Shown: positions 42,212 to 51,632, counted from the first letter of the stretch. The stretch: 64,000 nt of DNA from Sphingopyxis sp. L1A2A (GCF_005502465.1 NZ_SCOT01000007.1:62001-126000), one strand, 5' to 3'. Numbers and translations are program-made. The notes: generated from the sequence alone by a model not told the origin.

Positions 42212-42931
42212 CTACCCCGCGTCCGGCAACGCCTGTTCGACCAGCGGCGCCAGCCCCTCGGCGACCACCGCCACCCCTTTCGCATTGGGATGCATATTGT
42301 CGCCGAGCATCAGCGCCTTGTCGGTCACGACATTGTCGAGAATGAACGGGTAGAAACTCACATCATATTTGGCGGCTAGCTCCGAATAGATCGGGTTGAA
42401 TTTCTTCGCATAATCGCTGCCCAGGTTCGGCGCCGCCATCATGCCGGTCAGCAGTACCGGAATCTCGCGCTTTTTCAGCTCGGCCAGCATGGCGTCGAGA
42501 TTGGCGCGCGTCTGGTCGGGGCCGATGCCGCGCAGCATGTCGTTACCGCCCAGCCCCAGGATCACCAGCGCGGGTTTGGCTTTTGCATTGTCGAGGACAT
42601 AGGTCAGCCGCTGGCGCCCCGCCGCGGTCGTATCGCCCGACACCCCGGCGTTCTGCACCCGCGCGATCACGCTGTCCGCAGCCAGTGCGGCCTGTAATTG
42701 CGGCGCCAAGCCCTCTTTCGGCCCCAGCTGGTACCCAGCATACAGACTGTCACCGAAAGCGATGACCAGCGGTGCGTCAGCGGGAATCGCGGGCGCAGCT
42801 TTGGCGGCAACCTTGTCGTTGGTCGAAGCCGCCGGGGCTTCCGCCGATCCGCATGCGGCGAGCGGTTGGCAAAGCGCGATGGCGCAACCATATAAAGCGT
42901 AAGAGCGCCATCCGGCCGTTCGTTTTTCCAA
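42212..42931 (-). CDS. SGNH/GDSL arylesterase (TesA-like) lipoprotein
   Basis: 239 residues from a TTG start with a strong AAGGAG 7 nt upstream. A lipobox is visible at LAAC (Cys about residue 28). Catalytic blocks are GDSLYAGYQL (about 62-71), GLGGNDMLRGIG (about 130-141) and DNMHPNAKG (about 212-220), giving the Ser, Gly/Asn and Asp-His of the SGNH family. It is divergent from the YbbA/YbbP-type transporter, the same layout as tesA in E. coli. Confidence 0.9.
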   Translation of the reverse strand: MEKRTAGWRSYALYGCAIALCQPLAACGSAEAPAASTNDKVAAKAAPAIPADAPLVIAFGDSLYAGYQLGPKEGLAPQLQAALAADSVIARVQNAGVSGDTTAAGRQRLTYVLDNAKAKPALVILGLGGNDMLRGIGPDQTRANLDAMLAELKKREIPVLLTGMMAAPNLGSDYAKKFNPIYSELAAKYDVSFYPFILDNVVTDKALMLGDNMHPNAKGVAVVAEGLAPLVEQALPDAG

Positions 42932-42982
42932 AGGTTTCTCTCCTTGCCCGACACTCGACCCCAACCGGTCCTGGCGCCCGAG

Positions 42983-43654
42983 ATGGCGATCGCCGCTCAT
43001 AATGTGACGCTGACACTCGGCAGCGACAAGGCCCCCGTCGAAATTTTGCGCGGCGTCGATCTGGAGGTTCCCGCGGGTGCGTCGGTCGCGCTGCTGGGGC
43101 CGTCGGGGTCGGGCAAAAGCTCGCTAATGGCGGTGCTCGCGGGGCTGGAGCGCGCCAATGGCGGCAGCATCCGCGTCGCGGGGCTCGATTTCACGAAGAT
43201 GGACGAGGACGAACTGGCGCGCGCGCGCCGCGGGCGCATCGGCATCGTGCTCCAGGCCTTTCACCTGCTGCCGACGATGACCGCGCTGGAAAATGTCGCG
43301 GTGCCGCTGGAACTGGCGGGGATCGCCGACCCGTTCGGGCGCGCCGCCGCCGAACTCGAAGCCGTCGGGCTCGGCCACCGCCTGACCCATTATCCGGCGC
43401 AGCTGTCGGGCGGCGAACAGCAACGCGTCGCGATTGCGCGCGCGATGGCGAGCGAACCCGCGATCATCTTTGCCGACGAGCCGACCGGTAACCTCGACAC
43501 TGCGACCGGCCATGCGATCATCGACCTGATCTTTGCGCGCCGCGCGGCGCTGGGCGCGACGTTGCTCATCATCACCCACGATCCCGAACTGGCCGAGCAT
43601 TGCGACCGGGTGGTTGTGATGCATGACGGGCGGATTGAGGAACGGGCGGCGTGA
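42983..43654 (+). CDS. ABC transporter ATP-binding protein, YbbA-type
   Basis: 223 residues from the ATG at 42983; a TTG at 42944 is an alternative. Walker A is GPSGSGKSSL (about residues 35-44), the signature LSGGEQQRVAIARAM is at about 138-152, and Walker B IIFADEPTGNLD follows. It belongs to the MacB/LolD/YbbA class working with FtsX-type permeases. It precedes the permease gene across a family D repeat. Confidence 0.93.
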   Translation: MAIAAHNVTLTLGSDKAPVEILRGVDLEVPAGASVALLGPSGSGKSSLMAVLAGLERANGGSIRVAGLDFTKMDEDELARARRGRIGIVLQAFHLLPTMTALENVAVPLELAGIADPFGRAAAELEAVGLGHRLTHYPAQLSGGEQQRVAIARAMASEPAIIFADEPTGNLDTATGHAIIDLIFARRAALGATLLIITHDPELAEHCDRVVVMHDGRIEERAA

Positions 43655-43664
43655 ACTCCCTCCC

Positions 43665-43750
43665 GTTCCGTTCGCATCGAGCGAAGTCGAGATGCCCCTC
43701 GACCTTGCTCTACTCCGATGGGTGTCTCGACTTCGCTCGACACGAACGGA
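43665..43750. repeat. Family D dispersed palindrome, between ATPase and permease genes
   Basis: Arms CGTTCGCATCGAGCGAAGTC and GACTTCGCTCGACACGAACG around a 45-nt centre. The second copy lies at the far end of the permease gene (46283). Confidence 0.86.
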
Positions 43751-43769
43751 TGTCGGAGGTTTTGCTCTG

Positions 43770-46271
43770 ATGCTCCCCCTAGCTTCCCTGTGGCGGATCG
43801 CGCGCCGTGATCTGGCGACGCGCATCCGCGGCCTGCGCCTGCTCGCCGTCTGCCTGTTCCTGGGCGTCGCGACGCTCGCCGCGATCGGCAGCCTGACCAG
43901 CGGCATCACGTCGGAGCTCGAGGTGCGCGGGCAGACGATCTTGGGCGGCGACATCGAATTCGGCATCCCGCAGCGGCAGGCGACGGCCGAAGAAATGGCC
44001 GGGTTCCGCCGCGTCGGCACGCCGTCGGCCACCGTGCGGATGCGCGCGATGGCCAATGCGCCGGGCGGCGATGCCTTGCTGTCCGAGTTGAAGGCCGTCG
44101 ATGGCACCTATCCGCTCTATGGCACGATGCGGCTCGACAGCGGCGTGCGCCGTGGCCCGCCGCCCGCGGGCAGCATCTGGATCGGCAAGGATCTTGCCTC
44201 GCGGCTCGACCTGAAAGTCGGCGGCGGGGTCAAATTCGGCGAAACGACGTTCCGGATCGACGGTATCATCACCGAAGAACCCGACCGGCTGGGCGAAGGT
44301 TTCACGCTTGGCCCCGTTGCGATCATCGGGCTGCCCGATCTGCCCGCCACGCAACTGATCCAGCCGGGCAGCCTGTACGAAAGCAAATATCGCGTCCGCC
44401 TGCCCGCCAGCGCCAATCCGGAAGCGGTCGGCAAGGCGCTGACCGCCGAATTCCCCGAAGCCGGCTGGGACATCACCGACAGCAGCAACGGCGCGCCGGG
44501 GACGCGGCGCTTCATCGAACGCATGGGGCAATTTCTGTCGCTCGTCGGTCTTGCCGCGCTGGTGATCGCCGGGATCGGCGTCGGCAATGGCGTCGCCAGT
44601 TACCTCGCGGGCAAGCGCCCCGGCCTTGCGACGCTTAAGGTGCTCGGCGCCGACAGTGCGACCGTTTTGCGCATCTATGGTTTGCAAATATTGGCGGTCG
44701 CTGCGGTTTCGATCCTCGCCGGGTTGATCGTCGGCGCGCTGGCGCCGGTCGCGATCGGCGCGATTGCCGGTGACGTATTGCCGGTGCGGCCGGGCTTTGC
44801 GCTTTATCCGCTGCCGCTTGGCGTCAGCGCCGCTTATGGTCTGCTCATCGCCATTGCCTTTGCGCTACCGCCGCTCGCGGCGACGAAACATATCCCTGCG
44901 GCAGGATTATATCGCGCCACCGTCGACAAGGGGGGGCGGATCGACCGGTCCGCGCTGATCGCGGTTGCCGTTGCATTAAGCGCCATCGTCGCACTGGCGG
45001 TCGGCACCGCGCGCGAGCCGCTGTTCGCGCTGGGCTTTATCGGGGCGGCGATCGGCCTGCTGCTGATTCTCGTCGGGCTCGGCTGGCTGGTGCGCCGCAC
45101 CGCGAGCCGCCTGCCCCGCCCGCGCCGTCCGCTGCTACGACTCGCGCTCGCCAATCTGCACCGGCCTGGGGCATCGACCGGCGCGCTGGTCGTGGCGCTC
45201 GGGCTGGGGCTGACGCTGTTCGTCACCCTGGCGGCGATCCAGACCAGCATCACCAACGAGATTTCGCGCACCGTACCCCAGCGCGCGCCGAGCTTTTTCG
45301 TGCTCGATGTGCCGCGCGACGGCGCCGGGCAGTTCCGGTCGATGGTGACCGGCGCGGCACCCGATGCTCAGATCAACATGATCCCGGCGCTGCGCGGCAG
45401 CGTCACCGAATTTCGCGGCCAGCGCGTCGACGAGCTCGCCGAATTGCCCGAGGGCGCGTGGGTGCTGCGCGGCGACCGCGGGCTGACGTACAGCGCGGTG
45501 CCGCCGAGCGGCAGCGAGCTGGTCGGCGGCCGTTGGTGGGCGGCCGATTACAAGGGACCGCCGCTGGTCAGCGTCGAGCAGGAGGTCGCAACCTCGCTGG
45601 GCCTCAAGATCGGCGATACGCTGAGCGTCAATGTGCTGGGGGTCGAGGTGCAGGCAAAGGTCGCATCCTTCCGCACCGTGCAATGGGACAATTTCGGGCT
45701 GAATTATGTGCTCGTCTTTTCGCCCGGCACCTTCGACGCCGCGCCGCACAATATGGTTGCGACCGTCGCGGTCGACCCGGCCGCCGAGACGGTGCTGGCG
45801 CGCAGCATCCCGCGCGCCTTTCCCTCCGCATCGCTGATCGCGGTGCGCGATGTGGTGTCGCAGGTCACGACTTTGCTGACCCAGATGAGCCAGGCGATCG
45901 CGGCGGCGGCGAGCATCGCGATCCTCGCCGGCATCGCGGTGCTGATCGGCGCGATCGCCGCCAGCCGCGAGCGGCGGGTGTATGACAGCGTGATCCTGAA
46001 GCTGCTCGGCGCGTCGCGCGGCCAGATTTTGGGCGCGCAGGCGATGGAATATGCGGTATTGGCCGCCGTGCTGGCGGTGCTGGCGCTCGGGCTGGTCCTG
46101 ATCGCGGCGCGCTATGTCGTGGTCAGCCTGTTCGATTTCACCTTTGCCCCCGATCCGCTGATCGTCGGTGCGACCTTGGTCGGCGGCGCTGGCCTGTCGT
46201 TCCTGATCGGCATCGCGGGCAGCTGGCCTCTGTTGTCGGCCAAACCGGCGCAGGCGCTGCGGAGTCTGTAG
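43770..46271 (+). CDS. FtsX-like ABC transporter permease, YbbP-type
   Basis: 833 residues with about ten membrane helices in two FtsX/MacB-like units (about residues 260-420 and 690-833) separated by large periplasmic domains. The start MLPLASLWRIARRDLATRIR precedes the first helix; GGAGG lies 10 nt upstream. The frame is falsely open upstream through the family D repeat. With the YbbA-type ATPase it probably moves or extracts lipoproteins or lipids rather than small molecules; substrate unknown. Confidence 0.92.
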   Translation: MLPLASLWRIARRDLATRIRGLRLLAVCLFLGVATLAAIGSLTSGITSELEVRGQTILGGDIEFGIPQRQATAEEMAGFRRVGTPSATVRMRAMANAPGGDALLSELKAVDGTYPLYGTMRLDSGVRRGPPPAGSIWIGKDLASRLDLKVGGGVKFGETTFRIDGIITEEPDRLGEGFTLGPVAIIGLPDLPATQLIQPGSLYESKYRVRLPASANPEAVGKALTAEFPEAGWDITDSSNGAPGTRRFIERMGQFLSLVGLAALVIAGIGVGNGVASYLAGKRPGLATLKVLGADSATVLRIYGLQILAVAAVSILAGLIVGALAPVAIGAIAGDVLPVRPGFALYPLPLGVSAAYGLLIAIAFALPPLAATKHIPAAGLYRATVDKGGRIDRSALIAVAVALSAIVALAVGTAREPLFALGFIGAAIGLLLILVGLGWLVRRTASRLPRPRRPLLRLALANLHRPGASTGALVVALGLGLTLFVTLAAIQTSITNEISRTVPQRAPSFFVLDVPRDGAGQFRSMVTGAAPDAQINMIPALRGSVTEFRGQRVDELAELPEGAWVLRGDRGLTYSAVPPSGSELVGGRWWAADYKGPPLVSVEQEVATSLGLKIGDTLSVNVLGVEVQAKVASFRTVQWDNFGLNYVLVFSPGTFDAAPHNMVATVAVDPAAETVLARSIPRAFPSASLIAVRDVVSQVTTLLTQMSQAIAAAASIAILAGIAVLIGAIAASRERRVYDSVILKLLGASRGQILGAQAMEYAVLAAVLAVLALGLVLIAARYVVVSLFDFTFAPDPLIVGATLVGGAGLSFLIGIAGSWPLLSAKPAQALRSL

Positions 46272-46282
46272 CCACCCTCAAG

Positions 46283-46364
46283 TCCGTTCGTGTCGAGCGA
46301 AGTCGAGACACCGCGAGGTCGGGCGCCGCCGATGGGTGTCTCGACTTCGCTCGACACGGACGGG
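46283..46364. repeat. Family D dispersed palindrome, after the permease gene
   Basis: Arms TCCGTTCGTGTCGAGCGAAG and CTTCGCTCGACACGGACGGG around a short centre. It lies between the permease and the convergent TauE gene and touches the TauE stop codon. Confidence 0.86.
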
Positions 46365-47126
46365 TTAGGTGAGGATTCGCACCACTGCCGACACCGCGGC
46401 CAGCCCCAGCACGACCGCGACCATCGCCTGCCACACATGCGGCGCGACGCGGCCGAAGTGGCGACCGCCGATCCGGTTGCCGACCCACATCGGCGCGAAG
46501 AGCAATAGGGCGAGGATGAGCAGCCGCCACGTCGCGATCCCTACCCATAGCGCGGCGAGGGTGCCGGCGATCGCGGTCGCGAAAAAGATCAGCATCATCG
46601 ACGCGCGCGCCACGCTGGGCGGCAGCGAGCGGCGCAGATAAAAGGGGACGACCGGCGGCCCGGGCATCGCGGCAAAGCCGGTCAGGATGCCCGACGCGAT
46701 CCCGGTGCCGCCGATCGCGGCGCGGCCGGGCCGGTGCCCCTCGGGCTGTTTGGGCAGCAGCACCGCGACAAAGGCGCCGACCGCGATCAGGGTGATCAGC
46801 AGCCGCGCCGCGTCGGGGGTCGTCGCGTCGAGCGCGACCATACCGATCGGGGTTGTCGCCATCGCGATCAGCGCGATCGGCACCGCGGTCGACCGGTCGG
46901 CATCGGCGAGGATGACCTTCAGCCCAACCGGCCCGATCAGCAGCTGTAGCAGGATGCCCAGCACCACCGCCTCGCCGGGGGTGATGATCAGGCCGAGCAA
47001 GGGCACGAGGATGATCGCCATGCCGAACCCGGTGAGCCCGCGCACATAAGCCGCGCCAAAAGTCATGGCCGCGGCCCCCGCGAGCGTCAGCGGCGCGATG
47101 CCGACCAGGCTTTGCAGGTCGGTCAT
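46365..47126 (-). CDS. TauE/SafE family sulfite/organic-anion exporter
   Basis: 253 residues with about eight membrane helices. Characteristic blocks are AAYVRGLTGFGMAIILVPLL (about residues 25-44) and SGILTGFAAMPGPPVVPFYL (about 142-161), the two inverted-repeat cores of the family. Substrate not predictable. The ATG overlaps the phosphoesterase stop by 4 nt (ATGA), so it is the last gene of a thrS-phosphoesterase-TauE run. Confidence 0.9.
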   Translation of the reverse strand: MTDLQSLVGIAPLTLAGAAAMTFGAAYVRGLTGFGMAIILVPLLGLIITPGEAVVLGILLQLLIGPVGLKVILADADRSTAVPIALIAMATTPIGMVALDATTPDAARLLITLIAVGAFVAVLLPKQPEGHRPGRAAIGGTGIASGILTGFAAMPGPPVVPFYLRRSLPPSVARASMMLIFFATAIAGTLAALWVGIATWRLLILALLLFAPMWVGNRIGGRHFGRVAPHVWQAMVAVVLGLAAVSAVVRILT

Positions 47127-47989
47127 TTGGCCGGTGCCTGTGGTCCCAGCGTCACCAGCCACGCGTCGGGCGGGGTGTTGTAGCGCAGGGCCAGCAGGCT
47201 GGTCCCCAACCCCGCGCCGACGAACACACGCTGACCGCCATCGGTCATGTCTCCGCACGCGAAGCGGTCGCCATAGCGCGAGACATAGGTCAGCGCGCCG
47301 ACGAAGGGGAAGCGGATCTGGCCGCAATGGGTGTGGCCGGCGAAGATCGCGGCGACGGTGCGCTGCACGTCGGGGACGATATCGGGGCTGTGTGACAGGA
47401 TCAGCGGCACGCCGGGGCCGAGCCGGTCCATGGCCGCCAGCGTTGCCGGAACATCGTCGTGCCCCGAATAATCGTCATCGACCCCGCCGACGATCAGCGG
47501 GCCAAGCTGCACCGCCTCATTCTGTAGAACGCGGAGCCCGCGCCGTTCCAGTTCGCCGCGCAGCGCGTCGGGTTTGAACCAATGATCGTGATTGCCCGGC
47601 GCCACGACCACGCCCAGCGGCGCGCGCAGCTTGCCGAGCGGCGCGACGACTTCGGCGGCGGTGTAGATATGCGTCGCGCTGCGCTTTTCGCTGACGAGAT
47701 CGCCCGCGATCAGCACAAGGTCGGGGCGCAGCCGGTTGAGCTGCGCGACGATCCTGGCGAGCCGTTCGGGCGGCATGTCGGGGCCGGCGACATGGATGTC
47801 CGACAGCAACAGCAGCTTCAGCGGCGGCTGCCCCGCCGGCCAGTCGGCGACCGCGACCGTCGTGGTGCGGACCACCGGATCGCGCGTCGCGTTCCAATAG
47901 CCCTTGGCAAGAAGCGCCGCGCCGAGCAGCGCCAGCAGCAACAGCCAGCGCAGCCACCGGCGCGGGCGACGTTCGGGCGCGGCGATCAA
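47123..47989 (-). CDS. Membrane-anchored metallophosphoesterase
   Basis: 288 residues from a TTG that overlaps the thrS stop (TTGA). One N-terminal membrane helix (about residues 13-31). Calcineurin-type metal motifs are SDIH (about 63-66), GDLV (about 97-100), GNHDHW (about 133-138), HSPD (about 200-203) and GHTHCGQ (about 219-225). It resembles the YaeI/UDP-pyrophosphatase-like group acting at the membrane; substrate is unknown. Confidence 0.9.
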   Translation of the reverse strand: MIAAPERRPRRWLRWLLLLALLGAALLAKGYWNATRDPVVRTTTVAVADWPAGQPPLKLLLLSDIHVAGPDMPPERLARIVAQLNRLRPDLVLIAGDLVSEKRSATHIYTAAEVVAPLGKLRAPLGVVVAPGNHDHWFKPDALRGELERRGLRVLQNEAVQLGPLIVGGVDDDYSGHDDVPATLAAMDRLGPGVPLILSHSPDIVPDVQRTVAAIFAGHTHCGQIRFPFVGALTYVSRYGDRFACGDMTDGGQRVFVGAGLGTSLLALRYNTPPDAWLVTLGPQAPAK

Positions 47990-49986
47990 CGGCGCAGGTC
48001 GGGGGGCGTCGCTTCACCCTGAAGCAGCGCGATCGCCTCGGCGAGCGGCAAGATGCGCTGGCCTTCCTGCCCAAGGGTGCGGATCGCGACCGTGCCTTCG
48101 TCGGCCTCGCGCTTGCCGACGACGAGCAGGTGCGGAACCTTGGCGAGGCTGTGTTCGCGGACCTTGTAGTTGATCTTTTCGTTGCGCAGGTCGGTTTCGA
48201 CGCGCACCCCCGCCGCCGCCAGCTGCGCCGTGACGTCCTTCGCATAGTCATCGGCGTCGGACACGATCGTCGCGACCACCGCCTGCACCGGCGCGAGCCA
48301 CACCGGCAGCTTGCCCGCGAAATGCTCGATCAAAATGCCTATGAAGCGTTCGTAGCTGCCAAAGATCGCGCGGTGCAGCATCACCGGGCGGTGGCGCTCG
48401 CCATCCTCGGCGATGTACGATGCGTCGAGGCGGTCGGGGAGGACGCGGTCGGACTGGATCGTCCCGACCTGCCAGGTCCGCCCGATCGCATCGGTCAGAT
48501 GCCATTCGAGCTTGGGCGCATAAAAAGCGCCCTCGCCCGGCAGTTCTTCCCAGCCATAGTCCGGGGTGTTCAGTCCGGCGGCGGCCACCGCGGCGCGCAG
48601 CTCGGTCTCCGCCATGTCCCACATCGCTTCGGTCCCGAACCGCTTTTCGGGGCGGAGCGCGAGCTTGATCGAATAGGTGAAGCCGAATTCCTTGTAGATG
48701 CGGTCGGCGAGCGCGCAGAAATCCTGCACTTCGCTGACGATCTGGTCCTCGCGGCAGAAAATATGCGCATCGTCCTGGGTAAATTGGCGCACCCGCATCA
48801 GCCCGTGCAGCGCGCCATGCGGTTCGTTGCGGTGGCAGCAGCCATTTTCATAGAGACGCAGCGGCAGGTCGCGGTACGACTTCATCCCCTGGCGGAAAAT
48901 CAGCACATGCGCCGGGCAGTTCATCGGCTTCAATGCCATCCACTCGGCATCGTCCGAAACGATCGGGCCTTCATCCTCGACGTTGGGCACCTCGTCGGGG
49001 ATCACGAACATATTTTCGCGATACTTGCCCCAATGGCCCGATTGTTCCCACTGGCGCGCGTCCATCACCTGCGGGGTCTTGACCTCGCGGTAGCCCGCAC
49101 CGTCGATGGCGCGGCGCATATAGGCCTCGAGCTCGCGCCAGATCATATAGCCCTTCGGGTGCCAGAACACCGAACCATGCGCCTCGGCCTGGAGGTGGAA
49201 CAGGTCCATTTCCTGCCCGAGCTTGCGGTGGTCGCGTTTCGCGGCCTCCTCGAGCCGCACCAGATGTTCGGCGAGCTGTTTCTTGTTGAGCCAGCCGGTG
49301 CCGTAGATGCGGCTCAATTGCGCGTTCTTCTGGTCGCCGCGCCAATAGGCGCCCGACACGCGCGTCAGCTTGAACGCCGCGGGGTCGAGCTTGCCGGTCG
49401 AGGCGAGGTGCGGGCCGCGGCACATGTCCATCCAGCCGTCTCCGGAGCGGTAGACGGTGAGTTCCTCGTTCGCGGGGAGTTCGGCGGCCCACTCGGCCTT
49501 GAACGTCTCGCCGTCGGCCTGCCATTTGGCGATCAGCTTGTCGCGCTCCCACACTTCGCGCGTGAGCGGCAGGTCGGCCGCGATCAGCCGCCGCATCTCT
49601 TCCTCGATCAGCGGCAGTTCCTCGTCGCGGAACGGGCCATGGTCGGCGGTGGGGGCGAAGTCATAATAAAAGCCGTCGCCGGTCGAGGGACCAAAGGTGA
49701 TCTGCGTCCCCGGAAACAGGTTTTGCACCGCTTCGGCCAGGATATGGGCATAGTCGTGGCGCACCAGTTCGAGCGCGTCGGCCTCGTCGCGGCTCGTCAC
49801 CAGCGCCAGATTGGTGTCTTCCTCCAGCGGGCGCATGATGTCGCGCAGCTCGCCGTCGATTTTCGCGGCAAGCGCCGCCTTGGCCAGGCCGGGTCCGATG
49901 TCGGCGGCGATCTGTGCCGGGGTAGTCCCGCGCACGACGTCCCGGGCAGAGCCATCGGGAAGGGTGACACGGATCATCTGGGACAT
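47986..49986 (-). CDS. thrS: Threonyl-tRNA synthetase
   Basis: 666 residues. Domains in order are TGS (1-62, [12 protein letters not shown]), the editing domain with its zinc-like His motifs (about 65-225; [11 protein letters not shown] at about 74), the class II catalytic core (about 270-550) and the anticodon-binding domain (from about 560). Catalytic zinc ligands include Cys in [10 protein letters not shown] (about 345-354). The conserved start [10 protein letters not shown] fixes 49986; the frame is open for 41 extra residues. Downstream genes are translationally coupled. Confidence 0.96.
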   Translation of the reverse strand: MSQMIRVTLPDGSARDVVRGTTPAQIAADIGPGLAKAALAAKIDGELRDIMRPLEEDTNLALVTSRDEADALELVRHDYAHILAEAVQNLFPGTQITFGPSTGDGFYYDFAPTADHGPFRDEELPLIEEEMRRLIAADLPLTREVWERDKLIAKWQADGETFKAEWAAELPANEELTVYRSGDGWMDMCRGPHLASTGKLDPAAFKLTRVSGAYWRGDQKNAQLSRIYGTGWLNKKQLAEHLVRLEEAAKRDHRKLGQEMDLFHLQAEAHGSVFWHPKGYMIWRELEAYMRRAIDGAGYREVKTPQVMDARQWEQSGHWGKYRENMFVIPDEVPNVEDEGPIVSDDAEWMALKPMNCPAHVLIFRQGMKSYRDLPLRLYENGCCHRNEPHGALHGLMRVRQFTQDDAHIFCREDQIVSEVQDFCALADRIYKEFGFTYSIKLALRPEKRFGTEAMWDMAETELRAAVAAAGLNTPDYGWEELPGEGAFYAPKLEWHLTDAIGRTWQVGTIQSDRVLPDRLDASYIAEDGERHRPVMLHRAIFGSYERFIGILIEHFAGKLPVWLAPVQAVVATIVSDADDYAKDVTAQLAAAGVRVETDLRNEKINYKVREHSLAKVPHLLVVGKREADEGTVAIRTLGQEGQRILPLAEAIALLQGEATPPDLRR

Positions 49987-50078
49987 CGAAACTATAGCCT
50001 TTCTGGGCAAAATTGCCGGGTTCCTTTGCCAGCATGAACCCCCAGCGGCAAGGGGCGGATTCACAATCGGACTTGCAA

Positions 50079-50093
50079 TGATACATTGTATCA
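50079..50093. promoter_or_regulatory. Perfect 15-nt palindrome upstream of merC-like gene (candidate Zur/Fur-family operator)
   Basis: TGATACATTGTATCA, perfectly symmetrical around one base, 42 nt before the MerC-domain ATG and about 90 nt before the divergent thrS start. Size, symmetry and AT content resemble Zur-type metal-regulator boxes; the assignment is inferred from position. Confidence 0.5.
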
Positions 50094-50135
50094 CTATCTC
50101 GCCCCACAAGCCCCTCCCGCGAAAGTTTCCCCATC

Positions 50136-50582
50136 ATGTGCCTCCCCGCCGCGCGCCCCCGCCTTGCCGACCTGCTGGGGATCAGCCTGTCGCTGACGTG
50201 CCTCGCCCATTGCCTCGCCCTGCCGCTGCTGATCCTGCTCGCACCCGCGCTCAGCCGCTGGATAGCGACGCCCGAATGGGCGCATGGCGCGATCCTGTTG
50301 CTCGCGCTGCCCGCGGCGCTGATCGCCATGACCGACGGTTGGCGCCGCCACGCCCGGTTGAGCCCCGCCGCCTTCGCGGGCGTCGGCCTGACCCTGTTGG
50401 CAGGCGGTTTGGCGGCGCATGAGGGATGGGTTGCGGTAGCCGATCGCGCGGCGGCCGACCGCCTGCTCACCTCGCTCGGCGCGTTGGCGCTGGCGAGCGC
50501 GCACGTCGTCAACTGGCGCTTGCGGCATCGCGGCGACGCGGCGCTGGGTCGCTCGCCCGGCCGTCACAACAGTCCGCCGTGA
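50136..50582 (+). CDS. MerC domain membrane protein
   Basis: 148 residues with four membrane helices and the MerC motif SLTCLAHCLALPLLILLAP (about residues 19-37), where Cys-x-x-His-Cys takes the place of a metal pair. It lacks the second cysteine pair of true mercuric-ion MerC. Together with the palindrome upstream, this suggests transport of zinc or another essential metal. The product is divergent from thrS. Confidence 0.85.
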   Translation: MCLPAARPRLADLLGISLSLTCLAHCLALPLLILLAPALSRWIATPEWAHGAILLLALPAALIAMTDGWRRHARLSPAAFAGVGLTLLAGGLAAHEGWVAVADRAAADRLLTSLGALALASAHVVNWRLRHRGDAALGRSPGRHNSPP

Positions 50583-50600
50583 CAAACAACCCAATCTTTC

Positions 50601-50642
50601 TGTCAATGTCGCTTGACTTGAGTTGGATCCAGTGTCAATGTC
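50601..50642 (+). promoter_or_regulatory. Candidate operator/promoter of the XRE-membrane cassette
   Basis: TGTCAATGTC occurs at 50601-50610 and again at 50633-50642 (32-nt spacing). TGTCAA-N6-TTGACT at 50601-50618 is an inverted repeat and contains a -35-like TTGACT. It lies 31 nt before the first gene of the cassette and is a natural site for autoregulation by the XRE protein. Confidence 0.45.
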
Positions 50643-50672
50643 CCTTTACTGATTAACAAGGGAGCTTGACCT

Positions 50673-50849
50673 ATGCCGCAAATTCTTCGCGCTCTGCCAT
50701 GGGCGGCCGCGAGTCTACTCGTCGCCGTCGCCAGCATCTTTGAGCTGATCTCCGAAACATCGGCGCAGACGCTGATCATGGTCATTCCCGCGCTGATGAT
50801 CGCGACGATCAATGCCAAGCCGTGCGCGCTGCGGCGGCGGAGCGTCTGA
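50673..50849 (+). CDS. Small membrane protein, 58 aa
   Basis: 58 residues with two hydrophobic helices (ILRALPWAAASLLVAVASIF and LIMVIPALMIATINA) and a basic end (CALRRRSV). AAGGGAG lies 8 nt before the ATG. The next gene starts 1 nt after its stop. No family recognised; first gene of a three-gene cassette with an XRE regulator. Confidence 0.72.
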   Translation: MPQILRALPWAAASLLVAVASIFELISETSAQTLIMVIPALMIATINAKPCALRRRSV

Positions 50850-50850
50850 G

Positions 50851-51444
50851 ATGGCCGATGATGCCGCCATGCCGCGCAATCGCGCCCCGTTGCTGTGGGG
50901 TCTCGCATTCATGGTCGCCATGTTCGGGACGGGCATTTTCGCGCGCACCGTCGGCCTGAACGGTTTCTGGAGCATGGCCGTCATGCTGCCGCCGATGCTC
51001 CTGCTGATCCCCCTGATCCGTTCGGCCGAGCGCGGGGGGAATCTCGCCGGATGCAACTCACCGGCGCTGAGCCGCTACAACCGGCGCGGGCTGGTCTGGG
51101 CGTTCGGCTATGTCGCCGCGCTGTTCTTCGCCATCTCGGTCAACGACTGGCTGAAACCGGACGGGCCGCTGCTGTGGCTGATCGCGGTGCTGCCGGCGCT
51201 GCCGATCCTCTACTACGTCTGGGCGCTCTATCGCTATCTGATCGAGGAAACCGACGAATATCTGAAGATGCGTTATGTCGGCGACGCATTGTTCGGGCTC
51301 GGCCTGCTGCTGATCGTTTCGACCGTGTGGGGTTTCCTCGAGAGCTTTAAAGTCGTGCCGCACGTCGAAAGCTGGATCGTCGTTCCGGTCTGGGCCATCG
51401 GCCTTGGCCTGTCGCAAATCCGGCGGCGGATAAGCGGGTCGTGA
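50851..51444 (+). CDS. Multi-pass membrane protein paired with an XRE regulator
   Basis: 197 residues with about six membrane helices (starting LLWGLAFMVAMFGTGIFA and GFWSMAVMLPPMLLLIPLI). A conserved-looking charged segment, EETDEYLKMRY (about residues 143-153), sits between helices. It resembles integral membrane proteins often encoded next to small Cro/C1-type regulators. GGAG precedes the ATG. It overlaps the XRE gene by 4 nt (GTGA). Confidence 0.75.
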   Translation: MADDAAMPRNRAPLLWGLAFMVAMFGTGIFARTVGLNGFWSMAVMLPPMLLLIPLIRSAERGGNLAGCNSPALSRYNRRGLVWAFGYVAALFFAISVNDWLKPDGPLLWLIAVLPALPILYYVWALYRYLIEETDEYLKMRYVGDALFGLGLLLIVSTVWGFLESFKVVPHVESWIVVPVWAIGLGLSQIRRRISGS

Positions 51445-51632
51445 GAAACCGCCTGAAAATCCTGCGTGCCGAGCGCGACTGGAGCCAGGGCGACCTGGCC
51501 GAGCGGCTGGAAGTGTCGCGCCAGTCGGTCAACGCGATCGAGACGGGCAAATATGACCCCTCGCTCCCCCTCGCCTTTCGCATCGCCGACCTGTTCGGGC
51601 TGCCGATCGAAGAGATATTCCTGAGAGACTGA
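51441..51632 (+). CDS. Small XRE/Cro-C1 family regulator
   Basis: 63 residues from a GTG start. A lone helix-turn-helix with RAERDWSQGDLAERLEVSRQ (about residues 10-29) and SVNAIETGKYDPSLPLAFRI, and the ending EEIFLRD typical of the YgzD/YozG-like group. It has no effector domain. Translationally coupled to the membrane gene, it probably autoregulates the cassette. Confidence 0.92.
   Translation: MRNRLKILRAERDWSQGDLAERLEVSRQSVNAIETGKYDPSLPLAFRIADLFGLPIEEIFLRD

Noticed and set aside
43623-43769. Upstream extension of the permease through a family D repeat
   Set aside because: The added residues are repeat-derived; the ATG at 43770 has GGAGG and precedes the first membrane helix.
48130-50037. 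635-codon plus-strand frame opposite thrS
   Set aside because: Shadow of a full-length threonyl-tRNA synthetase.
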